Below, one piece after another: positions 26,421 to 35,538 of a stretch of 64,000 nt of DNA. The first letter of the stretch is position 1, and the number at the start of each line of letters is the position of its first letter. A program made the translations under genes and the position numbers. Below the pieces are notes generated by a model. The model had not been told where the DNA came from, made no database searches, and was given only the letters and a program-made list of their open reading frames with translations. Source of the stretch: Pseudoxanthomonas sp. CF125 (lineage in GTDB: Bacteria > Pseudomonadota > Gammaproteobacteria > Xanthomonadales > Xanthomonadaceae). The DNA is taken from assembly GCF_900104085.1 (NCBI RefSeq), contig NZ_FNLD01000001.1:1-64000 (forward strand). Reading direction: 5' to 3'.

Positions 26421-27338
26421 CTATTCCTTGGCCGGGACCAGCGCCGCGGCGCCGCGGTCGGGCACCACGCGGATCAGCCCTTCCTGCGCGGTGCTGGCCA
26501 CCAGCTTGCCGTCGCGGGTGAAGATCTGCCCGCGCGCCAGACCTCGCGAGTTCTGCGCGCTGGGGCTGTCGATGGAATACAGCAGCCAGTCGTCGGCGCG
26601 GAACGGACGGTGGAACCACAGCGCGTGGTCCAACGAAGCCATCTGCACGTTGGGCTGGTAGTAGCTGATGCCGTGCGGGTAGTTGGCCGTGCCCAGCAGT
26701 TGGAAATCGGAGGCGTAGGCGAGCAGCGCGTGGTGCAGTTCCGGCGCATCGCCCACCGGCTCGCTGAGGCGGAACCAGACCTGCTGGAACGGCGGCCGCT
26801 TGGGCGGGTTGAGTTCGTCGCGCGGGTACACATGGCGGAATTCGAACGGACCGCGCCGCGACAGCCAGCGTTGCACCTTGGGCGGCAGCGTCGCCATCAC
26901 TTCGGCGGGAACGGCCGGGGCCGGCTCGATGTCTTCGGGCCGCGGCACTTCGGGCATCGACAGCTGGTGCTGCTGGGCTTCGGGCTCTTCGCCCTGGAAG
27001 GAGGCGGCGCAGAAGAAGATCACCTTGCCGTGCTGGATCGCGGTCACCCGGCGCACCGAAAAACTGCCGCCGTCGCGGGTACGGTCCACGTCGTAGACGA
27101 TGGGATGGTCCACGTCGCCGGCGCGCAGGAAGTAGGCATGCAGCGAATGGGCCATGCGGCCGCCGCCGTCTTCCACCGTGGCTTGCGCCGCGGACAGCGC
27201 CTGGCCCAGCACCTGGCCGCCGAACACGTACTTGGTGCCGATATCGCGGCTCTGGCCGCGGAACAGGTTGTCTTCCAGCCGCTCCAGCGAGAGCAGCTCG
27301 ATCAGTTCGCTGACGACGGGTTCGGGGCTGGGGGACAA
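26421..27338 (-). CDS. tesB: TesB, acyl-CoA thioesterase II
   Basis: 305 residues, double hot-dog fold. It hydrolyses medium- and long-chain acyl-CoA to free acid and CoA. Visible: GQSRDIGTKYVFGGQVLGQA, HSLHAYFLRAGD (N-terminal hot dog) and the active-site segment LDHALWFHRPFRADDWLLY (Asp), SRGLARGQIF and STAQEGLIR (Gln). The start is TTG at 27338; no ATG or GTG lies near the conserved N-terminus (SELIELLSLERLEDNLFRG). Confidence 0.95.
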   Translation of the reverse strand: MSPSPEPVVSELIELLSLERLEDNLFRGQSRDIGTKYVFGGQVLGQALSAAQATVEDGGGRMAHSLHAYFLRAGDVDHPIVYDVDRTRDGGSFSVRRVTAIQHGKVIFFCAASFQGEEPEAQQHQLSMPEVPRPEDIEPAPAVPAEVMATLPPKVQRWLSRRGPFEFRHVYPRDELNPPKRPPFQQVWFRLSEPVGDAPELHHALLAYASDFQLLGTANYPHGISYYQPNVQMASLDHALWFHRPFRADDWLLYSIDSPSAQNSRGLARGQIFTRDGKLVASTAQEGLIRVVPDRGAAALVPAKE

Positions 27339-27392
27339 GGGAATTCCGGTGAGTGCGATTTCAGTAAATTATACCGGGGCGGCGATAAACCC

Positions 27393-27465
27393 CTGTAGGA
27401 GCGGGCCCTGCCCGCGACGAAGCATTACCTGTGAAGCCCGTCGCGGGCAGGGCCCGTTCCTACAG
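27393..27465. repeat. REP-like inverted repeat, GTAGGAGCGGGCCCTGCCCG family
   Basis: CTGTAGGAGCGGGCCCTGCC... paired with ...GGGCAGGGCCCGTTCCTACAG, with one mismatch in the right arm. The right end supplies the TAG stop of the amidase gene (27460-27462). Confidence 0.95.
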
Positions 27466-28035
27466 GTGGTCTGGCCGTAGGCGCTCGAGGTTGGTTGCCT
27501 GCATCACCCGATCCCATGGAAATAGCGGCCCGGGATCCAGCTTGCGACGGACCAGGAGCTGTTCGTCATCGCTGGCGGGAATTTCGGTGGTATCCAGTTC
27601 CTCGTGGCCGGCGATGAACTTCAGCGAAGGCAGTTCTTGCTGCAGGTAGCCCAGCAAGACCACCAACGCAATGATTTGTTGCTCCGTATAGGCCTCCTGC
27701 ATCGACTGGCTGCCGGCCGCCAGCCAGTCCGGATAGCGGCCGGTGTTGACCAGTTCGATGCCGATGGCACGCGGGTTGTAGCCGCGCACATGGTGGGCGA
27801 CGCGTTCCACCGCAATGTACTGGTGCACGCTGCCGTCGCGGTCGATGTAGTAGTGGCCGCTGTTGCCGGTGCCGGAGTCGTACAGCACCTGTTCGCCGAA
27901 ACTGCGCGCCGTGGCCAGGTCGGGCAGTTCGGTGCAATGGATCACCACCAGGTCGATCCGGTTGCGTGGACGTTCGTCCAGCAGCGGTTCGTAGGGCAGG
28001 GGCGACAGGATCACGGGTGGCGGGTCGGGGGGCAT
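27460..28035 (-). CDS. N-acetylmuramoyl-L-alanine amidase (Amidase_2/AmpD fold)
   Basis: 191 residues, no signal peptide. Amidase_2 hallmarks: IDLVVIHCTE (first zinc His), GNSGHYYIDRDGSVHQYI, VAHHVRGYN, IGIELVNTGR and FIAGHEELDTTEIP (second His). The enzyme cleaves the bond between muramic acid and the peptide stem; with no signal it would act on cytoplasmic anhydro-muropeptides in recycling, as AmpD does. Its TAG stop is formed by the CTAC tip of a repeat. ATG 28035 (MPPDPPPVILSPLPY) is the first plausible start. Confidence 0.9.
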   Translation of the reverse strand: MPPDPPPVILSPLPYEPLLDERPRNRIDLVVIHCTELPDLATARSFGEQVLYDSGTGNSGHYYIDRDGSVHQYIAVERVAHHVRGYNPRAIGIELVNTGRYPDWLAAGSQSMQEAYTEQQIIALVVLLGYLQQELPSLKFIAGHEELDTTEIPASDDEQLLVRRKLDPGPLFPWDRVMQATNLERLRPDHL

Positions 28036-28149
28036 GCCCGGAATGCTAGCACCCGACCCGCGAGACAGAATCCGCTGCCGCGGCCCGGGCAGGCGCGGTC
28101 AAGTAAACTGACGGTTCGCGCGGAGTCTGTCCGCCGCAGGAATACGCCG

Positions 28150-28638
28150 ATGCCCCTCAATCCCGATTCCGAGCTCGCCAAGCTCATGGCCACCCTGCCG
28201 CAGGTCGGCACGGTGCAATGGATAGGCCTGCGCCCGGCGCGCGACGAGCGGATGAACCCGGTCGAGTCGGTCGAAGCGATCGCCGAAGGTGGACTGCGCG
28301 GCGACCGTTACAAAGGCGGCAGCGGCAAGCGCGGCATCACTTTGATCCAGGCCGAGCACTTGCCGGCCATCGCGGCGCTGGCCGGGCGCGGCGTCGAGCC
28401 CGTCTTGCTGCGGCGGAACGTGGTGGTGTCCGGCATTCCGTTGATCGCGTTGAAGGATCGCCGGTTCCGTATCGGCGAGGTAGTGCTGGAAGGTACCGAA
28501 TCCTGCGACCCGTGCTCGCGCATGGAAACCGCCTTGGGTGCGGGCGGTTACAACGCCATGCGCGGCATGGGCGGACTTTGCGCGCGCATCGTGTCCGGTG
28601 GGAATTTCCGCGTGGGCGACGAAGTGGTTGCGTTGTGA
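28150..28638 (+). CDS. MOSC domain protein
   Basis: 162 residues. A MOSC domain (molybdenum cofactor sulfurase C-terminal) is seen in VQWIGLRPARDERMNP, GGLRGDRYKGGSGKRGITL, LRRNVVVSGIPL, and the conserved Cys in ESCDPCSRMETALG. MOSC proteins bind a persulfide or the molybdenum cofactor. ATG 28150 follows CAGGAATACGCCG. The frame is open far upstream opposite the amidase gene but is non-coding there. The next gene overlaps its stop (GTGA). Confidence 0.92.
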   Translation: MPLNPDSELAKLMATLPQVGTVQWIGLRPARDERMNPVESVEAIAEGGLRGDRYKGGSGKRGITLIQAEHLPAIAALAGRGVEPVLLRRNVVVSGIPLIALKDRRFRIGEVVLEGTESCDPCSRMETALGAGGYNAMRGMGGLCARIVSGGNFRVGDEVVAL

Positions 28639-29183
28639 GCCGATTCTCCGCCGGTCCGGGCCACTGCATTCTTTCGCACGGCTTCGAAAGCGGCCCGGAC
28701 GCCACCAAGGTCGCCGCGCTGGCTATCGCCGCCGAACGCCTGGGCTGGACCCATGAGCGTCCGGACTACACCGGTTTCGATGCGCGGCGCGACCTCAGCG
28801 AACTCGGCGACGTGGAAGCGCGGCAGACGCATCTGCTCGCGCTGGCCACCGAAGCAGCGCAGCGCGGGCCGCTGGTATTGGCCGGTTCCAGCCTGGGCGC
28901 TTACATCTCCGCGCGGGTATCGTTGGAAGTGCCGATCGTCGCTCTATTCTTGATGGCGCCGCCGACCACAATGGGACATCTGGAAAACCTGGACGCCGCA
29001 GTCGTGCCGACTTCGATCATCCACGGCTGGGACGATGAACTGATTCCCGCACAACAAGTAACCGACTGGGCGCATGCGCGCCGCGCGCGCTTGTTGCTGG
29101 TGGACGATACGCATCGGTTGTCGGAGCATGTGGAGGCTTCTGCGGAAGCGTTTTCTGCTTTGTTGCGGAGCTTGCATTCCTAA
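28635..29183 (+). CDS. Alpha/beta-hydrolase fold protein (YqiA/UPF0227-like)
   Basis: 182 residues starting with GTG at 28635, overlapping the MOSC stop. It has ILSHGFESGPDATKVAALA (oxyanion region), the nucleophile elbow LAGSSLGAYISAR (Ser in GSSLG), the acid region IIHGWDDELIP, and a C-terminal His in DDTHRLSEH. It is probably a small esterase; the substrate is unknown. Translational coupling suggests a joint transcript with the MOSC gene. Confidence 0.88.
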   Translation: MSRFSAGPGHCILSHGFESGPDATKVAALAIAAERLGWTHERPDYTGFDARRDLSELGDVEARQTHLLALATEAAQRGPLVLAGSSLGAYISARVSLEVPIVALFLMAPPTTMGHLENLDAAVVPTSIIHGWDDELIPAQQVTDWAHARRARLLLVDDTHRLSEHVEASAEAFSALLRSLHS

Positions 29184-29186
29184 CGC

Positions 29187-29270
29187 CGTCGTTCCCGCGA
29201 AGGCGGGAACCAAGAGACTTTGCTCTCGATGGCGAAAGTCACTGGATCCCCGCCTTCGCGGGGACGACGA
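29187..29270. repeat. Inverted repeat, CGTCGTTCCCGCGAAGGCGG family
   Basis: CGTCGTTCCCGCGAAGGCGG... pairs imperfectly with ...CCCGCCTTCGCGGGGACGACG around an AGTGACTTT/AAAGTCACT inner stem. The same family occurs inside mfd at 61135-61267. Here it lies between the hydrolase gene and rlmKL. Confidence 0.88.
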
Positions 29271-29290
29271 TTCATTAACCCGAGGTTGAT

Positions 29291-31426
29291 TTGAAATTCT
29301 TCGTTTCCTGCGGCAAAGGCCTGGAATACCTGCTCGTCGATGAGCTACTGTCGCTGGGTGTGGGAAAAGCCACCGCCACCGTCTCCGGCGCCAATACTGA
29401 AGGCGAGTTGATGGACGCCCAGCGCGCGGTGCTGTGGTCGCGGCTGGCCAGCCGCGTGCTTTGGCCGATCGCCGAGTTCGAATGCTTGAACGAGCTGGCG
29501 CTGTACGACGGCGTTGCGGCCATTCCCTGGCAGGAGCACCTGCGCTCCGATCACACGTTGTCGGTGGATGCGCACGTCTCCGGCGATGCCATCACCCATG
29601 CGCGCTATGCCGCGCAGAGGGTCAAGGACGCGGTGGTCGATACGCTGCGTGCGCAGGGCCAGGAGCGCCCGTCAGTGGATGTGGATAACCCTGACGTGCG
29701 CATCAACCTGTCGCTGCGCAAGGGCCGGGCCACCATTTCCATCGATCTGGGCGGCGGGCCGATGCATCGCCGCGGTTGGCGCAATGTGCAGAACGATGCT
29801 CCCTTGAAGGAGAATCTGGCCGCCGCCGTGCTGATGCGCGGCGGCTGGCCGAAGACCTACCACGAAGGCGGGGCCTTGCTCGATCCGATGTGCGGCAGCG
29901 GCACCTTGTTGATCGAAGGCGCGCTGATGGCGGCCGATGTCGCCCCTGGATTGCAGCGGCACGGACGCAACCTGCCCAGCCGCTGGCTCGGATTCGATAC
30001 CGAGGGCTGGAAGCGGCTGGTCGAAGAAGCGAAGCAACGCGAAGAGAAGGGCAGGTCGTCGCTGAAGCAGGCGATGTTCGGCAGCGATATCGATCCGCAT
30101 GCGATCCGCGCCGCGCGCGAGAACGCCGAAGTGGCGGGAGTGGCCGACGACATCTGGTTCGGCACGCGCGAGGTGGGCGATCTGCAGGCGCCGCCGTTCG
30201 AACGCGGCACCGTGGTCTGCAATCCGCCGTACGACGAGCGCCTGGCGGCCGACAGCGCGCTGTACCGCAAGCTCGGCGACGCGCTCAGGCGCACCGTGCC
30301 GCAATGGCGCGCCAGCCTGCTGTGCGGCAATGCCGAACTGGCGTACGCAACCGGCCTGCGCGCCAGCAAGAAATACCAGATCTTCAACGGCGCCATCGAA
30401 TGCGCATTGATCGTCTGCGATCCGGTCGGCCCGCCGAAGCAAGAAAGCAGCGCGCCGCGAGAACTTTCCGAAGGTGCGTTGATGGTCGCCAACCGCCTGC
30501 GCAAGAATCTGCGCAAGCTGAAGTCCTGGGCTTCGCGCGAAGAAGTGAGCTGTTTCCGCGTCTACGATGCGGACCTGCCCGAATATGCGGCAGCCATCGA
30601 TGTGTACAGGGAAGCGCAAGGCGATATGCGTACCTTCCTGCACGTGCAGGAATACGCGGCGCCGGAAGAGATTCCCGAGGCCGACGTGCGCCGCCGCCGC
30701 AACGAACTGCTGGCTGCGGCGCGCGAGGTGTTCGCTGTGCCGGCCGAGCAGGTGGCGATGAAATCGCGCGAGCGCGGCAAGGGCGGCAGCAAGTACGGAA
30801 GATTGGAGCAACGTGGCGAGCTGCTGCAGGTGCGCGAGAGCGGCGCGCTGCTGCAAGTGAATCTGTTCGATTACCTGGACACCGGGCTGTTCCTGGATCA
30901 TCGCCCGCTGCGCCGGCACATGGCGGCGGAAGCGCGCGGCAAGCGTTTCCTCAACCTGTTCTGTTACACCGGTGTCGCTTCGGTGCAGGCGGCGGTGGCC
31001 GGCGCGGATTCCACCACCAGCGTGGATCTGTCAGGCACCTATCTGGAATGGTGCGCAACCAATCTGTCGTTGAATGGTTTTGCCGGCGCCCAGCATCGCC
31101 TGGTGCAGGCCGACGCGTTACGCTGGCTGGAAGCGGAAAAGAACCGCTACGACGTGATCTTCTGCGACCCGCCCACGTTCTCCAACTCCGCGCGCGCTGA
31201 CGATTTCGACATCCAGCGCGAACACGTGCGCCTGCTGCGCGCCTGCGTGGACCGGCTGACCACCGAGGGCGTGCTGTACTTTTCCAACAACTTCCGGCGC
31301 TTCAAGCTGGACGCCGAAGCGGTGGCCGAGTTCGCGCAATGCGAGGACATCACCGCGCAGACGATTCCGCCGGATTTCGAGCGGAATGCGCGGATTCACC
31401 GTTGCTGGCGCCTGATGCGCCTTTGA
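29291..31426 (+). CDS. rlmL: RlmKL, bifunctional 23S rRNA methyltransferase (G2069 m7G / G2445 m2G)
   Basis: 711 residues, usual length for the fused enzyme. Order: THUMP domain (~45-155), RlmL methyltransferase ([20 protein letters not shown], catalytic motif [11 protein letters not shown]), then the RlmK Rossmann methyltransferase ([33 protein letters not shown]). It modifies helix 74 and domain V of 23S rRNA. The start is TTG at 29291 with GAGG six bases upstream ([19 protein letters not shown] is the family start). Confidence 0.97.
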   Translation: MKFFVSCGKGLEYLLVDELLSLGVGKATATVSGANTEGELMDAQRAVLWSRLASRVLWPIAEFECLNELALYDGVAAIPWQEHLRSDHTLSVDAHVSGDAITHARYAAQRVKDAVVDTLRAQGQERPSVDVDNPDVRINLSLRKGRATISIDLGGGPMHRRGWRNVQNDAPLKENLAAAVLMRGGWPKTYHEGGALLDPMCGSGTLLIEGALMAADVAPGLQRHGRNLPSRWLGFDTEGWKRLVEEAKQREEKGRSSLKQAMFGSDIDPHAIRAARENAEVAGVADDIWFGTREVGDLQAPPFERGTVVCNPPYDERLAADSALYRKLGDALRRTVPQWRASLLCGNAELAYATGLRASKKYQIFNGAIECALIVCDPVGPPKQESSAPRELSEGALMVANRLRKNLRKLKSWASREEVSCFRVYDADLPEYAAAIDVYREAQGDMRTFLHVQEYAAPEEIPEADVRRRRNELLAAAREVFAVPAEQVAMKSRERGKGGSKYGRLEQRGELLQVRESGALLQVNLFDYLDTGLFLDHRPLRRHMAAEARGKRFLNLFCYTGVASVQAAVAGADSTTSVDLSGTYLEWCATNLSLNGFAGAQHRLVQADALRWLEAEKNRYDVIFCDPPTFSNSARADDFDIQREHVRLLRACVDRLTTEGVLYFSNNFRRFKLDAEAVAEFAQCEDITAQTIPPDFERNARIHRCWRLMRL

Positions 31427-31430
31427 CATC

Positions 31431-31503
31431 CTGTAGGAGCGGGCCCTGCCCGCGACGAAGCTTTACCTGTAAAGCCCGTCGCGGGCAGGGCCCGCTCCTA
31501 CAG
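31431..31503. repeat. REP-like inverted repeat, GTAGGAGCGGGCCCTGCCCG family
   Basis: Perfect arms CTGTAGGAGCGGGCCCTGCC... / ...GGGCAGGGCCCGCTCCTACAG with inner GACGAAGCTTTACC/GTAAAGCCCGTC pairing. It lies between convergent rlmKL and ald, 4 bases from each, and may serve as a shared transcription end. Confidence 0.95.
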
Positions 31504-31507
31504 TGGA

Positions 31508-32623
31508 TCAGCCCAGCGCCTTGGTCGAAGGCACGTACTCGTAACCAAGATCGTCGGCGACCGCCTTGTAGGTGATCTTGCCGTCGTGGACGTTGAGGCC
31601 GTTGAGCAGATGCTCGTCGTCCAGCATCGCCTGGCGCGCGCCCTTGTTGGCCAGCTGCACGGCGAAGGGCAGGGTGGCGTTGGTCAGGGCGAAGGTCGAA
31701 GTGCGGGCCACGCCGCCGGGCATGTTGGCCACGCAGTAGTGAACGATGCCGTCCACTTCGTAGGTCGGGTTCTGGTGCGTGGTGGCCTTGCTGGTTTCGA
31801 AGCAGCCGCCCTGGTCGATGGCCACATCCACCAGCACCGAACCCGGACGCATCAGCTTCAACTGCGAGCGCGCGATCAGTTTCGGAGCCGCAGCGCCGGG
31901 GATCAGCACCGCGCCGATCACCAGGTCGGTGTCCGGCAGGCGTTCCTCGATGGCGTCGTGGGTGGAATAGATCGTGGTCAGCCGGTCGCCGTAAATCTCG
32001 TCGAGGTACTTCAGGCGGTCCAGCGAACGGTCCAGGATGGTCACGTGCGCGTTCATGCCCATGGCCATGCGCGCGGCGTTGATGCCGACCACGCCGCCGC
32101 CGATCACCAGCACTTCGGCCGGCTTCACGCCCGGCACGCCGCCCAGTAGCACGCCGGAGCCGCCCTGGGCTTTTTCCAGCGCATGCGCGCCGGCCTGGAT
32201 CGACATGCGCCCGGCCACTTCGCTCATCGGCGCCAGCAGCGGCAGGCCGCCCTTGCGGTCGGTGACGGTTTCGTAGGCGATGCAGGTGGCGCGGGATTTC
32301 ACCAATGCCTTGGTCTGCTCCGGATCGGGCGCCAGATGCAGGTAGGTGTAGAGCACCTGGCCAGGACGCAACATGGCGCATTCCACCGGCTGCGGCTCTT
32401 TGACCTTGATGATCATGTCGGCGCGCTTGAAGATTTCCTCGGCGCTTTCCACGATCTCCGCGCCCGCGCGCACGTACATTTCGTCGGTCAGGCCGATGGC
32501 CTTGCCGCCGTCGCGCTGGATCATGACGCTATGGCCGTTGGCGACCAGTTCGCGGGCGCCGGCCGGCGTCAGGCCGATGCGGTATTCGTGGTTTTTGATT
32601 TCCTTGGGGACGCCGATCAACAT
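31508..32623 (-). CDS. ald: Alanine dehydrogenase
   Basis: 371 residues. It converts L-alanine and NAD+ to pyruvate, ammonia and NADH. Visible: [20 protein letters not shown] (substrate Arg15), [10 protein letters not shown] (catalytic Lys), YTYLHLAPD (catalytic His96-type) and the NAD-binding Rossmann [20 protein letters not shown] at about residues 170-190. It may link to the pyruvate-dependent aminotransferases nearby, which produce alanine, by recycling alanine to pyruvate (inference). Confidence 0.97.
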   Translation of the reverse strand: MLIGVPKEIKNHEYRIGLTPAGARELVANGHSVMIQRDGGKAIGLTDEMYVRAGAEIVESAEEIFKRADMIIKVKEPQPVECAMLRPGQVLYTYLHLAPDPEQTKALVKSRATCIAYETVTDRKGGLPLLAPMSEVAGRMSIQAGAHALEKAQGGSGVLLGGVPGVKPAEVLVIGGGVVGINAARMAMGMNAHVTILDRSLDRLKYLDEIYGDRLTTIYSTHDAIEERLPDTDLVIGAVLIPGAAAPKLIARSQLKLMRPGSVLVDVAIDQGGCFETSKATTHQNPTYEVDGIVHYCVANMPGGVARTSTFALTNATLPFAVQLANKGARQAMLDDEHLLNGLNVHDGKITYKAVADDLGYEYVPSTKALG

Positions 32624-32681
32624 TGTGTTTGCCCTCCCGGGGCCGATTCTTGGAGCTGTGATATCCCGGTACGTCGAAGCG

Positions 32682-32912
32682 TCAGCGCCAGACGACGTCG
32701 ATGCCTTCGGAGGCGCCGATGGCCGACTCGAGCGCGCTGGTCACCGCTTCCGAAGCGCCAGCGGACTTGAGCAGGTCTACCGTGCCCAGGTCGATGAAGT
32801 AGTCGGTGTCTTTCGAACTCTCCTCTTCCATCAAATTGACCATGTGCGCCAGATCGGCGTCGCTGAGCTCGGCAAGGAACTGGTTGCTGTCTTTCAGGAA
32901 GAGTGCGGGCAT
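32682..32912 (-). CDS. Orphan 76-residue acidic protein
   Basis: 76 residues with ATG at 32912 and AGGTG six bases upstream. It is strongly acidic, soluble, mostly helical: FLKDSNQFLAELSDADLAH, MEEESSKDTDYFIDL, then a Ser/Ala-rich helix and VVWR. I recognise no family. It lies between ald and an aminotransferase gene on the same strand; the frame upstream of the ATG is non-coding. Confidence 0.7.
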   Translation of the reverse strand: MPALFLKDSNQFLAELSDADLAHMVNLMEEESSKDTDYFIDLGTVDLLKSAGASEAVTSALESAIGASEGIDVVWR

Positions 32913-32991
32913 TTGATACACCTGAGTATTGGCTTTGCGGATCGCAAGGCCAGGAGAGCGTTGCGGTCCCGCTATTGTAGCGGGACCTCCC

Positions 32992-34368
32992 TTATTGCGT
33001 GGCACGCAGGGTATCGGCCAGCCGGCTGAAGATGCCGTCGATATGCGACTTCTCCAGGATCAGGGGCGGGGACAGGGCGATCACGTCGCCGGTAACGCGC
33101 GTCAGCAGGCTGCCCTCATGGAAGGCGTGGGTGAAGGCGTCGTAGGCGCGCGTACCGGGCGCGCCTGGACGCGGCGCCAGTTCGATCGCACCGATCAGCC
33201 CGTAGTTGCGGATGTCGATCACATTCGGCAGGCCCTTCAAGGAATGGATGCCTTCCTGCCAGTAGTCGCCCAGTTCGATGGCTTTGTCGAACAGGCTTTC
33301 TTCCGCATAAGTGTCCAGCGTTGCGATGGCGGCCGCACAGGCGAGGGGATGCCCGGAATAGGTGTAGCCATGGAACAGGTCGATGGCGTTGTCCGGCCCC
33401 TGGGTGAAGGCGTCGTGCACATCGTCGGACACCATCACCACGCCCATCGGCACGCAGCCGTTGGTGATGCCCTTGGCGGCGGTGATCATGTCCGGCTGCA
33501 CACCGAAGCGTTGCGCGGCGAAGGCATTGCCGACGCGGCCGAAACCGGTGATCACTTCGTCGAAGATCAGCAGGATGCCGTGCTTGGTGCAGAGCTCGCG
33601 GATGCGCTTGAGGTAGCCGTCCGGCGGAATCACCACGCCGGCCGAACCGGAGATCGGTTCGATGATCACCGCGGCAATGGTGGACGCATCATGCAGCGCG
33701 ACCATGCGCTCCAGATCCTCGGCCAGTTCGATGCCGTATTCGGGCAACCCTTTCGAGAAGGCGTTGCGGCCGATATCCAGGGTGTGGCGCAGGTGATCGA
33801 CGCCCGGCAGGCCAAGCCCGAACCACTTGCGGTTGTTTGGCAGGCCGCCGACCGAGATGCCGCCGAAGCCGACCCCGTGGTAGCCCTTCTCGCGCCCGAT
33901 CAGGCGGGTACGCTGGCCTTCGCCGCGTGCGCGGTGATAGGCGATGGCCATCTTCAGCGCGCTGTCGACCGCTTCGGAGCCGGAGTTGGCATAGAACACA
34001 TGGTTGAGGTTGCCCGGCGCCAGTTCGGCCAGTCGCTCGGCCAGCACGAACGGCAGCGGCGAGCTCATGGAGAAATTGGGGGCGAAATCCAGGGTCTCTA
34101 TCTGCGTCTTCACCGCTTCCACGATTCGGGGCCGCGAGTGTCCTGCATTGCAGCACCACAGGCCGGCGGTGGCGTCGAGGATCTCGCGCCCGTCCACGGT
34201 CTTGTAGTACATGCCCGAAGCGCTGGCCAGCAGTCGCGGCGATGCCTTGAACTGCTTGTTGGCGGTGAAGGGCATCCAGAAGGCGTCCATGGAGGCTGGC
34301 GCGGCGATGGCCTGGGCGGCGTAATGGTCGGCCAAGGCGCCGTGGTCGGGGCGGGAATCTGCGCTCAT
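32992..34368 (-). CDS. Class III aminotransferase (omega-amino acid:pyruvate type)
   Basis: 458 residues, PLP-dependent. Visible: LDATAGLWCCNAGHSRPRIV, YANSGSEAVDSALKMAIAYH (cofactor phosphate site), LIFDEVITGFGR (PLP Asp) and TAAKGITNGCVPMG (Schiff-base Lys). Closest in pattern to beta-alanine/omega-amino-acid:pyruvate transaminases. Its position divergent from a PuuR-type regulator suggests a role in polyamine or GABA/beta-alanine catabolism. ATG 34368 has only a weak ribosome site. Confidence 0.88.
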   Translation of the reverse strand: MSADSRPDHGALADHYAAQAIAAPASMDAFWMPFTANKQFKASPRLLASASGMYYKTVDGREILDATAGLWCCNAGHSRPRIVEAVKTQIETLDFAPNFSMSSPLPFVLAERLAELAPGNLNHVFYANSGSEAVDSALKMAIAYHRARGEGQRTRLIGREKGYHGVGFGGISVGGLPNNRKWFGLGLPGVDHLRHTLDIGRNAFSKGLPEYGIELAEDLERMVALHDASTIAAVIIEPISGSAGVVIPPDGYLKRIRELCTKHGILLIFDEVITGFGRVGNAFAAQRFGVQPDMITAAKGITNGCVPMGVVMVSDDVHDAFTQGPDNAIDLFHGYTYSGHPLACAAAIATLDTYAEESLFDKAIELGDYWQEGIHSLKGLPNVIDIRNYGLIGAIELAPRPGAPGTRAYDAFTHAFHEGSLLTRVTGDVIALSPPLILEKSHIDGIFSRLADTLRATQ

Positions 34369-34458
34369 TCGGCGGGCTCCGTGGGGTCGCGGAAAGAAGA
34401 GGCCGCCAGCTTAGCGCGTTGAAAAAACTTTACAACCGCAAGGTAATTGGGCTGAAAA

Positions 34459-34486
34459 TTGACCCCATCCTCACGCCGTGTAAAGT
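34459..34486 (+). promoter_or_regulatory. Candidate sigma-70 promoter of the puuR-like gene
   Basis: TTGACC (34459-34464), 16-base spacer, TAAAGT (34481-34486); the expected transcript start is near 34493, about 42 bases before the ATG. CTTTACA (34428-34434) and its complement TGTAAAG (34479-34485, overlapping the -10) could be operator half-sites in this divergent region. Confidence 0.5.
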
Positions 34487-34534
34487 ATCCGGCAACACTG
34501 CGGTCACAATCATCATTCACAGACAAGGGTAGGG

Positions 34535-35083
34535 ATGGACATCGGCGCGCGCCTGCAGCTGGTTCGCAAATCCAAGGACCTCAGCCAGCGCGAGCTGGCC
34601 AAGCGGGTGGGCGTGACCAACAGCACCATCTCGCTGATCGAACAGAACAAGGTCAGCCCCTCGGTCAGTTCGTTGAAGAAGGTGCTGGACGGCATTCCCA
34701 TTTCGCTGGCCGATTTCTTCACTCTCGATCTGGAAGTCGGCCTGCCGGACAGCCCTTTCTATGCGGCCGACGAGTTGCCGGACGTGGGCAGCAACGGCAT
34801 CCAGTATTTCCTGGTCGGCCAGCACCGCCCGCAACGCCAGATGTGCATCCTGCGCGAGGTGATGCCGCCGGGTACCGACACCGGCGACAGCATGCTGTTG
34901 CACGAGGGCGAGGAGGGCGGTGTGGTGGTGGAAGGCGAAGTGGAAGTGACGGTCGGCGACCAGGTGCGCATTCTGCGCGCGGGCGAGGCTTATTATTTCG
35001 AGAGCAGAATTCCGCACCGGTTCCGCAACATCGGCGAAGTGGATGCGGTGATCTTCAGTGCCAATACCCCAGCCACCTTCTGA
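34535..35083 (+). CDS. puuR: PuuR-type XRE-cupin transcriptional regulator
   Basis: 182 residues. The N-terminal XRE helix-turn-helix (residues 4-58; LSQRELAKRVGVTNSTISLI) is followed by a C-terminal cupin_2 domain (~105-180; LHEGEEGGVVVEGEVEVTVG, PHRFRNIGEVDAVIFS). This is the architecture of PuuR in E. coli and PauR in Pseudomonas, repressors of putrescine utilisation that sense the polyamine. It is divergent from an aminotransferase and followed by puuC, as expected for a local regulator of the polyamine genes. The ATG follows AAGGGTAGGG. Confidence 0.9.
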   Translation: MDIGARLQLVRKSKDLSQRELAKRVGVTNSTISLIEQNKVSPSVSSLKKVLDGIPISLADFFTLDLEVGLPDSPFYAADELPDVGSNGIQYFLVGQHRPQRQMCILREVMPPGTDTGDSMLLHEGEEGGVVVEGEVEVTVGDQVRILRAGEAYYFESRIPHRFRNIGEVDAVIFSANTPATF

Positions 35084-35538
35084 ACCCTGCAGTCGTCATC
35101 CCAGCGCAAGCTGGGATCCATTTTGATCTTGCTGTTGATTCTGTTGCCGTTGTTCGTGCTCCTGCCTCCTCCCTTGCGCGCAGCGCAGGGGAGGAGGCAG
35201 GAGGGGTGCTCTTGATCTTGTTCTTTGCTCTTCCTTCGAAGCAAAAGCGTTTCGCGCGTTGCGCGAGTCACTTTTCTTTGAACGGCAAAGAAAAGTAACC
35301 AAAAGAAAGCCGCCCTGCGCCGCGCCCAACGATAAAGCCGTTGGGTTCGCAAGCAGGCCGGGGAATTTCCGTAAGGCGTATCCTGCGCCTCCGGAAACGG
35401 CGCACATCCTTGTGCGCCGCCCCTGCGGGGTTTGCCCCGGCCTGCTTGCCGCGCCTCACGGGATCTTTGGCAACAGCAACAGCGTCTTCGCACTTGTCCC
35501 TGTAACTTACCTTTTGAACTTGATCAGAGGCACGCCCC
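35084..35538. other. 455-base gene-free stretch with a string of stem-loops (repeat element)
   Basis: No coding sequence is supported. It contains a half element TCATCCCAGCGCAAGCTGGG near 35097; a 13-bp inverted repeat CCTGCCTCCTCCC at 35161-35201; a perfect 11-bp hairpin ACTTTTCTTTG/CAAAGAAAAGT at 35270-35296; a CCCAACG/CGTTGGG hairpin at 35325-35345; and a 15-bp closing stem (35349-35363 with 35435-35449) enclosing three hairpins at 35366-35397, 35399-35418 and 35420-35430. The CTTTTCTTTG and AGTAACCAAAAGAAA sequence is, from memory, a frequent chromosomal repeat in xanthomonads. It may separate puuR from puuC transcripts. Confidence 0.75.

Noticed and set aside
32929..34422. 497-residue open frame antisense to the class III aminotransferase
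   Set aside because: The sense strand encodes a complete conserved PLP enzyme. The antisense product is compositionally biased and has no ribosome site.
35084..35298. Small coding region downstream of puuR
   Set aside because: The open frame passes through hairpins and low-complexity repeats, has no ribosome site and has no protein-like composition.
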